Positions 46,155-58,039 of a stretch of 64,000 nt of DNA are shown piece by piece. The stretch is from NCBI RefSeq assembly GCF_021869535.1, contig NW_026262734.1, positions 89,347,285-89,411,284 of the forward strand, read 5' to 3'. The DNA comes from Mytilus californianus. Its lineage: Eukaryota; Mollusca; Bivalvia; Mytilida; Mytilidae. Position numbers and translations under genes: made by a program. The notes beneath the pieces were generated by a model that saw only the letters and a list, made by a program, of their open reading frames with translations, made no database searches and was not told the DNA's origin. Position 1 is the stretch's first letter. Every line of letters starts with the position of its first letter.

Positions 46155-46535
46155 GAAATAAGAAGATGTGGTATAAGTTCCAATGAGACAACTCTCCATC
46201 CAAGTAACAATGTGTAAAAAGTAAACAATTATAGGTCAAAGTACGGCCTTCAACACGGAGCATTGGCTCACACCGAACATCCGGCTATAAAGGGCCTAAA
46301 ATGACTAGTGTGAAACAATTCAAACAGGAGAACCAACTGTCTAATCTATATAAAAAAAAGAAACGAGAAACACTTATGAACCACATCAACAAACGACAAC
46401 CACTGATCTATAGGCTCCTGACTTTGAACAGGTGCAAACAAACACAGTGGCTTTAAACGTTTTAACAGGCGTCAACCTTCAACCTAACCTGAAACAGAAG
46501 TGCAACATTGCAACATAGAACGACACCCTATAAAA
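46155..46535 (+). repeat. RepA, nearly complete copy
   Basis: Runs from agaagatgtggtataagttc through aaagtacggccttcaacacg and cacaccgaacatccggctat to aacaaacgacaaccactgat and ctgaaacagaagtgcaac. Confidence 0.85.
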
Positions 46536-46730
46536 TAACAATTGAAATGGCTTATCTCGATCAAAAAGACATATTAATCAAATCAAGTAAACATACATTG
46601 AACGAATACATTTTATCTATGACACAATATAAATACTATATTAAAAAAAAGAGGGATGTAAAACAATGTCAAAAAGACAACTCTAACCTTGGACAAAATG
46701 GCATTTTGAACAGATATATCATGTTAAGGA

Positions 46731-46831
46731 GGGGTATTTGCGAAAAATACCAGTCGAGAGAATGTTAAATTTTGCGAACCGTAAGGCGAGGGAAATTCAT
46801 TCTCAAGACTGGTATTTTTCGCAAATACCCC
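46731..46831. repeat. 34-bp inverted repeat with 33-nt loop (foldback)
   Basis: Arm 46731-46764 (ggggtatttgcgaaaaatac, then cagtcgagagaatg) and arm 46798-46831 (cattctcaagactggtattt, then ttcgcaaatacccc) are reverse complements with one or two mismatches. Probably a MITE-like foldback or palindromic end. Confidence 0.8.
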
Positions 46832-46834
46832 TCA

Positions 46835-47410
46835 AGAACAGTTCAGTTTCTTGTATATTCCTCCATTCATTGTGGAGCACTACCCATAGGGTATAATTGT
46901 AGCAACTATATACACCTTAGAACATAAGGAAGCATTTAATTATGTACAGATGACTGAATTTAGGCAATAATAATTACTAAAAATTAATATTATAACTAAT
47001 TCATAGGATTGTCATCATAAAATTTTTAAAATAATATTCATAATGTGCTGAAGTGTAAGAATAAGTTAAGTAAGAACTGGATATATTTACAAATAAGAAT
47101 TTAGAATTTAAGTGGTCTTAAATTAAACTTTCTTATAATTGTTAGTTAAAGGTGCTATACGTACATCAGAATTTATAATGAGAAGGTTATTTTATAGGAC
47201 TTATGTAAAAGGGTTGGGGTTTAGAACAATTCATCATATATACATAAGTTTACCTTCACAGTTTAAAGTTACCTTATTTCGGATCTTATCATTATTCTTT
47301 AAGGGTAACTGGATATCTTAAAACTTTGCAAAATTTTTAATTTAATTTAGGTCCTAATACGTCATAAAATAGTAAGATGGTAAAGTAGGGAGCTATTTTA
47401 TTTTAAAAAA
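46835..47410. other. Probable 3' flank or untranslated tail of the LINE, nothing recognised
   Basis: Lies downstream of the minus-strand LINE frame. No clear poly-A or short tandem tail marks the element's end. Confidence 0.3.
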
Positions 47411-47416
47411 GTTTAC

Positions 47417-50044
47417 TTATACTGTATTTGTGTTCAAGTTTTTAATCCTTTTTGTGCGCAGCATGTGCATCTCGTAGCACATATTTCTAGCCAGAGTTTC
47501 AATGTTTTCATACACAGTTGAGTAACAGTTTATGTCCTTGCTAGTACAGTCCATTATGAGCTGCAGTAAATTCCCTTCTTGTATGATCTTCTTGTATGTT
47601 GAGGTATCGATTTCATCCATTGTCTGTTCTATTTTTTAGCAATATTTAGCTCTTACTTGCTCCAATTCTTTGCAGCGTAGAATAAAATGTTCCAGATCTT
47701 CATTTTCCTGTTCACAGATTGTACATATCGGGTTAACTTTCGGATCGAACTTAGCTCTTTTGGCTTGTAATATGTACGTTTGAGTACTTATTCTTGCTTT
47801 TATTTCTCCTGCCTTTACATCTTTACTATTGTTTTTTACGCTTTTCCATATATTGTGTGCTTCATTTAATGGATTGTTCTGTATCTCTATGTATTTAAGT
47901 GATGTTTTTTCCATTTTTTCATAGTGACATTCATTTTTCCAGTATTCCTTGATCTTTATTCCTACTAGTCTTTTCCATTCGATTTTCTTAAGTGGTTTTT
48001 CTATGTAGTAACTACTAGATTTCAAATTGTATTTTGATAGAGTTTTTTCCACTCTGTTTATAAAGTCTTTTCCTCTTTGGTCTGAGAATGCTTTTTGTCG
48101 ACGCAGAATTTCACATTCTATGGTTCCTGATTTTCGAACAATATTCATGAAGAAGGTAAGTAGATTTTTGTCTAATGTGATGGCAATAGGTTCTGCTCCT
48201 ACCAGGGTATAAACAGCCATATTTGCTGTATTATTTGGAAGCCCTTGAATTTGTCGGAGGATTTTTCTCTCTGCCAGTTCTAGCATATCCTTTTCTTTTG
48301 CAAGTAAGTTCATCACCTCAAGTCCGTAGATGCTTCTTGGTACTGCATATGTTTTCCATAGCTTGTATGCGACCATGGGTGAGAATCCCCTCCTGACATG
48401 TAAACCGGCTCCGAGAAGGCTGTATATTGTTGCCCTGCCGGTTCTTATTCGTTCAGAGATATTTGCCCGGTTTTGCTCGTTTCTTTTGATACCTAGATGT
48501 TTGGTTTCATTGGTTATATTGATGTCATCGTCTTCGAATTGCAGTGTTGTTATGTTTGAGCCTTTTGCATTATATAAAACCGCTTCAGATTTAGTTGGAT
48601 TGATTTTAACTAGATCTCTGCTTGTATGGTGCTGTACTATGTCTAATATTCCTTGTGCGTCTGCAGTACTATTTGCCAGGACAGCAATGTCATCGGCAAA
48701 TGTGGGTGCAGGGACTTGTATATTACCAATACATGCTCCAAGTCTACTTTTTAAAATGCTATCCAGTATGACGTTGTTGTAGCATTTATATAGCGTTGTA
48801 GATAGTTTTGCACCTTGTTGAATTCCTTGTAACACCATTACATCTTCTTTACATTGACCTTCCCATTTGACCTTAATGCTCATGCCTTTATACATGTTTC
48901 TCAGTAGTATCCAGAGTTTTCCTTTTATTCCATAATGGTACAACTTGTTGAATAGTATTTCATGGTTTAGTTTGTCAAATGCTTTTTCTGCATCAAGAGT
49001 TATTAAAATCATCAGTATCTTTAATTTCTTACTTTCTTCGATTGCTTCTGATGTGAGGAAAGCTGCGCATAGTGATGATACTCCTTCTGTAAAGCCTCTT
49101 TGCAAGGAGTTTTGTATGTTATTAAATACAGAGTCAACTCTATCCTTCAGCATACTTTGTAATATTTTTGCAAAGGTTTTAGTCACAGTTATTCCTCTAT
49201 AGCTAGATGGTAATGTTTTGTCTTTTTCTTTCTTTAGGATTGGTGTAAGAATCCCTGTCTTTAGGAAGATTGGTACATCCAGATATGTTAAAATTAAATT
49301 TAGCAAATGTACTATAAAGGGAGTTAACTCATCCATCCCATATTTGTAGTGTTCTACCGAAATTCCATCCTCATCTGGTGCTTTTCCTGCTTTAAGTTTT
49401 TCTATAGCTTTATCAACCTCCTTTACATTGACATGATCAATGCCTTGACCTTTTTCCCTTTCTATGGATTCTATTATATTGTTTTGTATTTCTACAAGCT
49501 CTAGCTTTTCAGTGTCAAAATTTTCTTCTAATGTTGGCGTAGCTAGTTGTTGGAAATGTTCTTGCCAAATGTTCATTATGCTTGGTCCATCTTCTGCAGT
49601 CTTTTCATTCAGTTTCAGTATCTTGGTGTTAGTAAGTGGTGTTTTTCTTTGCATGTTAACAAGCTTGTAAAAAAGTTTTGTGTCTGCATTTGAAGCTTTC
49701 ATAATTTTTCCCGCTGTTGATTCTCTCTGAGAGGCATAAGCTTGTCTTTGTGCTTTTCGAAGTATTCTTTTTGCAGCTGTCATTTTGATTTTGAGCTCGT
49801 TACTTCTTTCTTGAGGTGCTCCATGTTGGCTCCATACTTTATATGCATTTTTTGATTGCTTTGATGCCTTTTCTATTTGTTCATTCCATATCGCCTTTCC
49901 CTTTGATTTGATTTTGATTTTTCTTCTATACTTTGGGATTGCCGCTTCTCCGGCTTTATGTAGCAATTTTTCTAGATTTCTTATATCTTGCTCAATGATT
50001 CCTTTTGATTTTTGCATGAGGTTTGGTAGATCTTTATTGATCAC
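47417..50044 (-). pseudogene. LINE ORF2: reverse transcriptase and C-terminal domain
   Basis: A frame of 802 codons from about 50044 to a TAA at 47636-47638, continuing in the same frame for about 72 codons to 47417. RT motifs in order: SYRGITVTKTFAKILQ, LITLDAEKAFDKLNHEILFN (first catalytic Asp), GIQQGAKLSTTLYKCYNNVI, FADDIAVLAN (catalytic Asp pair, 48689-48700 on the plus strand) and ETKHLGI. The C terminus has the Cys-x2-Cys...His-x4-Cys finger (CTICEQENEDLEHFILRC) common in APE-type LINEs. The enzyme would prime on nicked target DNA. The TAA falls just after the finger and may be a nonsense mutation, since coding-like sequence follows. The adjacent endonuclease frame is shifted, so no full ORF2 can be made. 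Confidence 0.9.
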
Positions 50045-50055
50045 AGTCAGTCCAT

Positions 50056-50840
50056 TTAGGTTTTGCTATGATAGTTGTTGCTTTTTCCCTTACTTTTTTT
50101 CAGTTGGCTATTCAGTGTCAGAATAACAGGTACATGGTCCGAGGTATTCTCTGGGTCAGTGTCAAGGACATCAATTTGTCTGATTTTATTTATTATTTCC
50201 GAGTTACTTTTGAAGAGGAAGTACTCAATTTGTCCTTTCGATTTACCATTCTGGTGATAAAATGTTTCTTTTAATGGGCATCTCTCAGTATTTCCTATAC
50301 ATTTTTCCTTGCAGAAAGTTTGTAGAATTTTATCATGAGGTGCAGAGCTTCTATGGAGTGACCCGTTCATGTCTCCACATACTATAATTTTGTGTGTATC
50401 TTTATATTTCTCTATCATTTCATCAATTTGAGCCAAAGTGTCTTTGTATTCGATATCTGCATTTTTGTTATCTGATGGCATATATACATTTATAAGACAT
50501 ATTGGTTTGTCTCCTTGTTGAATATGTATGGCTTGTATTCTATTTCCACCGTCTATCAGTTCCTTTATATTTTCATTAATTTCTTTTTTCCAGATTATGG
50601 CTACTCCACCATATCCTCTTTTCATTGATACGTTGAAATCAGGGTCGTCATTATCGTCAACGCTTTTAGCTATGTATCCGCTATTTTCAGCAACTTCAGC
50701 TATGATTTTCTTTTCCGCATTGAAGAGCCAGTGTTCTTGAATGCATAACACCTGTACATCCCTTAACAAGTTTTTGATATAGAGAGCGTTTGACTTCACA
50801 TTTTGTACATTGAGTGTACCTATAATGATACCTCCCTTTT
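50056..50840 (-). pseudogene. LINE ORF2: APE-type endonuclease domain
   Basis: The frame runs from about 50840 (GTLNVQNVKSNAL) to a TAA at 50056-50058. Endonuclease motifs: the LNVQN start, CIQEHWL (metal-binding Glu), GYGGVAIIWK, CLINVYMPS, VCGDMNGSL (50361-50379) and TSDHVPVI (50125-50145, catalytic Asp-His). The domain nicks the target DNA. Its frame is offset from the RT frame that begins 12 bp on, which looks like a one-base indel near 50045-50070. Upstream a stop comes immediately and no ORF1 is found, so the copy is probably 5' truncated at about 50840. Confidence 0.88.
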
Positions 50841-50844
50841 ATCT

Positions 50845-51685
50845 TGTTTGATCGGCCGCTGCCTAAAAAATGATTTGGTTTCTTTCTATTCCCATCTTCT
50901 TTTGTTTCTAGAACATGCTATATCTGTTTAATTACACCGAATGTTAGCGTACAAAACGCATTGATGATCGTGACATTACAAGCGTCCAGTCGGATAGAGT
51001 ATTTTTTGGCAAATACCACGGCAGAGAGGGTAAAAAAGGCATATCCTTTTTGCATATACCCCGGCGCTGTTTAAAAATGAACGATATTCATTTGATAAAA
51101 GTATATTGGTGAAAAATACACTGGCTATCAACCAATCAAAACCCAGGATTCTTACATAAGGTGTAATTAAATAAAATAACGTACACAGGTAAATTTAAAT
51201 ATTATAATTTTGTTGGATAGTTGTCTCATTGACAGCAATACCACGTCTCATTTTTTATATTAATCATTCAATCAATCAATCAAATAGAAGTTAAGTTCTA
51301 ATGTGTCTTGAGTACTTAAATTAAATTAACATTTAATTTTTGTTCCACATATTTAACATCGTTAACTCGTCTTAACTTGAAAACTGTCTGTGACGGGGTT
51401 TTTTTTACTTGTAATTTGAATTAACCATGTTAACCTTATGAACAGTATTCATAATGAAGCTGATATCTTACCAATAAATTTTATAACAGAAAAACTTATC
51501 TTGTTAGGTACTCATTTACTAGTACATTTTGTTTAAGATTTGATCATAGGCCTGGTGCAAAATATACTGATACAAAGAACACTCTTTTCTCAACTACTTC
51601 TGCATTATTTCCTTACATACATGTTGTGTATTATGAACTGTTGACATGTAACAGAGGTAAAACTAGATGTGAGAGGCAAACTAAA
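50845..51685. other. Non-coding stretch
   Basis: Contains a palindromic patch at about 51030-51062 (aaaaggcatatcctttttgc), reminiscent of the foldback at 46.73 kb, and a RepA scrap at about 51220-51260 (agttgtctcattgacagcaa). Nothing coding. Confidence 0.4.
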
Positions 51686-51689
51686 GTAA

Positions 51690-51915
51690 GGATAAAAGAG
51701 GGACGAAAGATACCAGAGAGACAGTCAAACTCATAGATCGAAAACAAACTGACAACGCCATGGCAAAAAAAAAAAAAGACAAACAGACAAATAATAATAC
51801 AGATGACACAACATAGAAAACCAAAGACTAAGCAACACGAACCCCACCAAAAACTGGGGTGATCTCAGATGCTTCGGAAGGGTAAGCAGATCCTGCTCCA
51901 CATGTGGCACCTTGA
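51690..51915 (+). repeat. RepB, nearly complete copy
   Basis: Almost identical to 16935-17165: gagggacgaaagataccaga, gacaacgccatggcaaa, agcaacacgaaccccaccaa and gcagatcctgctccacatgt. Confidence 0.9.
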
Positions 51916-51919
51916 TGTG

Positions 51920-52420
51920 CCTATGTATATATATATTTATTTCTGTGTCTACCGTTTTTGGTGGGTTCGTCTTGATAATAGTCTTTAATAATTATCTATA
52001 ATATGTTTTGTGTACCGTGTTAAACTTTGTCTTTTTATCGTTTTCGTTTTTGACTTATTAGTTTTCATGTCTCTTGATAACTTTCGATTCTCTGTTAAGT
52101 GTGCTTGTAATAAAATGAACACAAATATGAAATATTAAAATATTTCAAGAGAGATTTTACATCTTTTTTTTATCGCCATTGCCTTCTAATTAATGATAAG
52201 AACTTTCAAAATTGAAATAGATCGGGAGCTATTTATCTTTATAGCATGCATGTTATTTGTAAGGATCTATTTATGTTAATCTAGGTGGTGTATATGCAGT
52301 CGTGTTGATATCAAGTAGACCCTACATACCATATCTTCTTTTTAACACCTACAACCCATTTCAGATAATAACATGCATTGCATAAAAGAAATCATCACAG
52401 ATATCAGACTTTAAAACATT
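51920..52420. other. Non-coding stretch, nothing recognised
   Basis: No feature. Confidence 0.4.
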
Positions 52421-52424
52421 TTTA

Positions 52425-52520
52425 CCCCAGATGTGTGTTTCGTCTACGGGTGATTCATCAATGATGCTCGAATCAAAATAGCTAACGGGTCAAGTACGAA
52501 GTTGAAATTTTTCAACAATT
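52425..52520 (+). repeat. RepC copy
   Basis: Contains ccagatgtgtgtttcgtcta, gattcatcaatgatgctcga and gggtcaagtacgaagttgaa. Confidence 0.8.
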
Positions 52521-53124
52521 GTTGGAAGGACATATTGTAGTACTGCTGCGAGTCACAATATCTGTTCCTATCCAACATATCCTCATTATATAGGGAAGAT
52601 GGATGTGTATTTGTCCAGAACTTGCATGAGATAATCATCAGTACGCACACTTTTACTTAATCTTTGTTTTTAAATTAGTGGGATGTTTAACGTGCTACAC
52701 AACAACTTACTGCTAAGTCGGAGGGTTTATGTTAACAAGCAAGGTTGTGTAGTTTATTCAATCTATTTTGATCACGTGATACTTTTCTTTTCGTCTGTGC
52801 GTAATCTTTCGAACCGTTCCAGTAGGTTCATTGATTTACTTGTTTAAACTTCATTTTGTGCTTTGTAAATCCGCAAATCTTTATTTATTTCTGCTGCTGT
52901 TATTGACAAGATAACTGCATTTACTTTTATCAAACATGATGTGTTTATACATTTAAAGTTAAAGGCTGTTTGTTGTGCAGTTTTACATGGTTAATGAATT
53001 TAGAGTAGTTGCATGTACGTTATTACAAAACAACTACAAGTATTAGGTTTGAATATGACCCGTTTGAGAAGAAGTGTATAAGATGGCTTCTGTATATACA
53101 TATTGCATTAATAAAAATTTGGCA

Positions 53125-53285
53125 TATAAAAAAAAGTAGTGGTATGATTGCATAGCACAATTATCCTACAGAGTCCACATGACGTGAATGCGAGAACTAT
53201 AGGTCAATGTTCGTCCAATAAGCAACATCCATACCATATAATCTTTTGTAAAAGGCCGTAACAGGACCAAACCATGATGTACTTT
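53125..53285 (+). repeat. RepA, diverged 5' part
   Basis: Shows gtagtggtatgattgcatag, gagaactataggtcaatgtt and catccataccatataatctt. Non-coding DNA lies on both sides (52.52-53.12 and 53.29-55.33 kb), where I recognise nothing certain. Confidence 0.6.
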
Positions 53286-53289
53286 ACCT

Positions 53290-55330
53290 TAAATTAATGT
53301 TCCAATGTGTTTGCAATGTACTTTAATTAGGCATTAAACAAGATAAAATAATTTGGGAAAGTGTGTAAACAAAATACTAGTAATACCCTGTCCACACTAG
53401 GGAATTTATTTGTAGACATCCACAAAAAAACTGTGTTTTCAAACTTAACGATTGACCGAAATCGCTTTCGATGAAGAGATCCAAATAAAAACGGATAGAC
53501 ATTTGATAGACTATTTTGATCAATTGCGTTCCTCCTTTTAATAAAATATTAAAATTACGCAGGATCGCTTTTAACAGTCCTACTAAAAAAACACGATTAC
53601 TATTCTTTTAATTACATTTTCTGTTTAACTGGAAAATTGAGATGTAAAGAACGTTTTGCAAACAAAAACATTTATTTCGTTCGAATGTTATGACGCATTT
53701 GTTGTAACGTTGTCACGGGAAGCAAGTGAGGTCATGGATTTTGCGTAATTATGGACACAAATTATTACCTTTAAGCACCACGTGATTGCGCACACTGACA
53801 ATAAAAACGACGGGACCTTTTGGAAATACCATATGATGTAATGACTAAGAGACGAAGGACTGATATAACACACATTCTTGTTTTAAATATGCAAAGTAAT
53901 CGAAATTATTAAGCTCCATCTCTACTTGCTGCAAATCAAGCAATTTAAAGGTGGTTATGAGGTCAGGTTAATTAATTTTTGTCGGATGTTCGGACTTCTT
54001 GGGTGTTTTCTACGATACTTGCTAAAATAGTTTGCAACCTATCAACCTCTTTTCTCTTCATATAAGACTTCAATAGCTCATAAAAAGGCCAATACCAAAA
54101 TTTAATTAGATTCTAGATATTTTTCTCTTACGATTTGAGACCCAAATAATGCCAATGCATACTATAAGGTAAATGTCCTAGTTAACCTTTGCTCGCCTTT
54201 TTAAAAAAATCCAAAATCGCAAAAAGAAGTTCATAACCTATCAGTATTTTTAGCTTATTTTGTTCCTTTGTTCTTTTGACTTATAGTATCAATTTAAAGT
54301 TAGGGATTTAACTGCATCCTTAAAGGTTTAATAGTTTTACTTTAATGAAAATATATTTGCCATTAATATAAGGAATAAAGGGAACATATTGAAATACAAA
54401 AGAAAGCACGTTGGTATTTTGTTTTTCCGTTGTTGATTTTAGATGTACTGATAGGTAATACCATTTCAATGTATACTATGAGACGAATTTGATTTGCATG
54501 CATCTAGTCAATGAATAATTAAGTTTTCCTATCAGTTGCATTACATGTATACATAGATTTATCTTTCGGAAAATTGTCACATATTCAACCGTATATAATA
54601 AAATAATATTGATATGATTGCATGTACAGTATACGTATCAACTTTCACGGCTGACAATATATAATAATAATCTTTATTGTCATATAAATAGATGAAACAT
54701 GTTTGTGACAAAAACATACATATATGTATATATCAATGAAATATAAATTGATCATAAGTTATTAATTATTAATGCAGTCAATTGTGGTGTTTGGATTTAT
54801 AAATACTCATCCAAGCCTGTTATTTTTATTATTGCCCCCTGCTATAGTTTTACTAAGATTTCTTACAATCTCTGTGTTTGCCCTGTGTTTGTTATATGTC
54901 AGTTTTGTAATACTTAAGTCTTTATGTCGGGCCTTTTATAACAGTTTTTGTAAAAGTTCTTTTACTGCTTTGCCTTTATTTCCTATTCCGTAATTGTGAT
55001 CCTTATTCAATGTTACAACCGGCGGTCTTTTTTTTTTCCTATACCCCTATTTAATTATCCATTTTACGTAATGGAAATAAAATTATTAACAACACAACTT
55101 CTAGGATATCCACGTGCTTAAACAAACGTATTTTTAATACCTCTACAGCCAGATTGTTTAACAAAAATGCACGTGAATATCCACAAATTTCCCCATGCAA
55201 TGCCAAAAAGTGACTAAACTGTTTTAGATTAACTTATCAAAATACCATAAGGTCAACAGGAACGGGAGAGCTTTTTCGCTCTCCTTTTCCTGTGACATTA
55301 CCTGAAAAACTCAAAACCTTATATATGTGG
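53290..55330. other. Non-coding stretch upstream of the Penelope-like element
   Basis: AT-rich. A tract ataataataatctttattgt at about 54661 resembles retroelement terminal sequence but has no adjoining coding part. Confidence 0.35.
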
Positions 55331-55339
55331 TAACTTGAA

Positions 55340-55754
55340 CCCAACCTGAGTGTGGTATTCAATATGTGGGACGGACGGGACGAGAGTATTACAGAAGATA
55401 CCAAGATCACCTTTACCGCTTTCGTCGACGTTAGAAATTAAAAGTTTGATATATCAACAGTTAGATAAGCACACTCACAATCTAAAATTTATTAAATTCC
55501 AACAACTTGAAACCGTTCAGAAACAAAAAGGAGAATCACACAAGAAATTTGAAAAATCACGTGAAGTTAGCGAATTATTTTGGATACAAAGACTTCAAAC
55601 AGCTTATCCTTTCGGTCTCAATGACAAAATATTAGGACAGGGGAACATATCCAAAACTTCTATCGATGTCGTTAATATTGTCGATAAACGACCTAGAAAT
55701 AATAGGTCGCATGGTAAACGCAAAAACCGTAATCAACGTTTAAACATTATATAA
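55340..55754 (+). pseudogene. Penelope-like element: N-terminal GIY-YIG endonuclease remnant
   Basis: At 55351 the frame reads CGIQYVGRTGREYYRR, which matches the start of a GIY-YIG nuclease (first motif, then Gly-Arg-Thr-Gly-Arg with the catalytic Arg) and runs into HLYRF. After a frameshift near 55432 the frame running to 55754 gives KHTHNLKFIKFQQLE, then SELFWIQRLQTAYPFGLND, the second half of this domain in Penelope-like elements, with the conserved Glu and the Gly-Leu-Asn end. The nuclease would nick target DNA for element insertion. It lies before the RT, unlike classical Penelope where GIY-YIG is C-terminal. A basic tail (RPRNNRSHGKRKNRNQR) follows. Dead copy. Confidence 0.78.
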
Positions 55755-56400
55755 ATTATACACTTGCTGATCTGTTATCTACAATAAAAAATAATGGCAA
55801 ACATCAAGTATTATGCAAACTGGTTCAGATACCAATAAGTAAATTATATGCTTTTTTTCTGGAGTGTGATAAACTTTCTTTTTTTTTTGCCCGTTGTATG
55901 AATACACCCGCATTATTACAGCCCTTTGTCATCACAGAATGTTTCCTACTATCGATAAAGCTGAAAATCATAAACGGCATTTTCGTAAATTAAAATGCAT
56001 AAATAGAGGTTTTGATTTTATTAACTTATCTAGTATATTCAATGACTCTACCATCCAAAGTCAAATACCTCCATATTTTGATAATATAGAACCATCTATT
56101 ATTTCGTATTCTTATAAACAAAGTTTGATTTTTAATTATACGTCAGTAACATCAGAAGTCAATATAGAATATAATGTTCCTTCCACTTGAAACTGTAAAA
56201 CATCTAGTTTTAGATATGTTCCCTATGGTCATGTCATTACAGGAGACCTCAACATCGTCGAAGACCGTGAAGTCATTTTTTTCTTTAGAAAGGATTGAAA
56301 TATCGTCCTCCATCTATAATAGATTGGAAACAGTGTCGTTTCAGACGCTCTGTCTGCCTCTGTAAAAGTTTGTGTAAACGTGAAAAATCTGATAAAAATA
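55755..56400 (+). pseudogene. Penelope-like element: region between GIY-YIG and RT
   Basis: Frame pieces match the 18.77-19.39-kb copy: FRKLKCINRGFDFINLSSIF, QIPPYFDNIEPSIISYSYK, and [20 protein letters not shown] after a frameshift near 56190, corresponding to [20 protein letters not shown]. The order after GIY-YIG and before RT is the same as in that copy. Confidence 0.8.
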
Positions 56401-56499
56401 TCTAGACAGTTATATGAATAAAATTATAAATACTGTTAATATTAGTATATCTCATTTTGAAAACAATTCTGAAATTAATAATAGGGTCCAAGATATTCC

Positions 56500-57430
56500 C
56501 ATTTCTAGAATAAAAACATAAACTCCAAATACTCGCAAAGCGGTTTGTGTTCGTACCGGCAGACAAACCAGCCAATGATGTATTGGTGGTATGACGCATA
56601 TACTACACGGAAGTTCTCTAAAACGAAATTATCAATTCTTCTACATTCAGGTCCGTACTCTCCACAGAGAGTCAAATTGTAAACAAGCATATCACTGCCA
56701 CTACTCAACTTAAAGCCTCTTCCGAACATTTGAAAGTCCCTACTATGTACTGGTTACCTAAATTGCACAAAAAACCATTAAAATTCCGTTTCATCTCCGC
56801 ATTTAGTAAGTGTTCTACTACTTATTTATCAGTGCTTCTAACTACCTCTCTTACTACTATCAAAGAATTTTTTATTAACTTTTGTAATAAAGCTTATGAA
56901 AATAATGGTATTAATTATTTTTTGGAGTATTAAAAATTCTAAAGAGGTTTTGGATAAAATCCGTGCTTTTGATGGTCCTTTTAATTCTATTGACAGTTAT
57001 GATTTTTTCTACTCTCTACATTACACTTCCGCACACTCTTATCGAGAAAAAGGTTTCATATTTAATTGAATGGTCTTTTGAGAAATCTCGTTGCAAATGT
57101 ATTTGCTTTAACTCGTTTAAAGCCTTTTCTTTTATGTTAATAAAAAAAGGAAAGTATGCTAGATACACTTACTGGAAATGTGAAGATATGATTGAAGCTT
57201 TAAATTTTCTCCTGGACAGCATATGTATACATTTCGGCGATAAAGTGTATCGACAGGTAGTAGGTATTCTTATGGACACTAACTGCGCCCCTTTAATAGC
57301 AGATTTATTCCTGTATTGCTATGAATCTCAGTTTATGACGAAACTCAGTAAAGACACGTTATTGTTACATTTGGTTGCTACATTCAACAATACCTACCCT
57401 TATCTAGATGATATGTTTCGTTAAATAATC
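56500..57430 (+). pseudogene. Penelope-like element: reverse transcriptase
   Basis: Blocks in order: FVPADKPANDVLVV (about 56541), VPTMYWLPKLHKKPLKFRFI (about 56733), KAYENNGINYF, YDFSTLYITLPHTL (about 56998, across a frame change), then a 153-codon frame with KVYRQVVGILMDTNCAPLIA and DLFLYCYESQF. The usual GIPMGTNCAP reads GILMDTNCAP here. The Asp-Asp motif is at YLDDMF just before the stop at 57422. At least three frameshifts or stops disrupt it. Confidence 0.85.
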
Positions 57431-58035
57431 CAGAGTTCTCTAAATCTATTACCGAAATTTACCCAAAAGAATTTACTTTAACTTAATCTAACATAAACAG
57501 CAGTAATTGTCCTTTTCTGGATTTATACATTTCAATTTATAAAGGGAAACTCCATACTAAAATTTACGACAAAAGAGACGATTTTTCATTCCCTATTGTT
57601 AATTTTCCTTTTTTAGACGGCGATGTTCCTTTAGCTCCATCATGCGGTGTTTATATATCTCAACTCGTTCGTTATGCCCGTGTGTGTAGTGATGTCATAG
57701 ATTTTAACGAACGTAATCAATGCATCACTGGTTAATTATTAAGTCAGGGATTTCGTTACCATAAATTACTTAAAACTTTTACTAAATTCTTTCATAGATA
57801 CAAAGATTTGATTAGTTGACTTATTAAAAACGGTATTTCACATCCTAAATTTTACGGTAATATTGTACTAAAAGCGCGAAAATCACTATGTGATCCGTGT
57901 AAACTCATCGAACCTTTAAACAAACTTATTAGGAAAGGTTATCTTACCAATGTTGTAATAAGATCTTTGAATATAGTTTACATTGGCACTTATCATGTAA
58001 TATCGATTCTGTCATCAGCAAATTAAAACATAACT
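57431..58035 (+). pseudogene. Penelope-like element: C-terminal region
   Basis: Contains TKIYDKRDDFSFPIVNF, CGVYISQLVRYARVC, KTFTKFFHRYKDLIS and a terminal CDPCKLIEPLNKLIRKGYL, then stops. No second GIY-YIG domain is present after it, which supports the N-terminal placement. Confidence 0.8.
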
Positions 58036-58039
58036 AAAT

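Noticed and set aside
48330..48782. 150-codon open frame on the plus strand
   Set aside because: It is antisense to the RT frame of the LINE and has no domain of its own.
54772..54993. Small membrane protein gene
   Set aside because: The hydrophobicity comes from T-rich DNA; there is no recognisable family and it follows retroelement-like terminal sequence.
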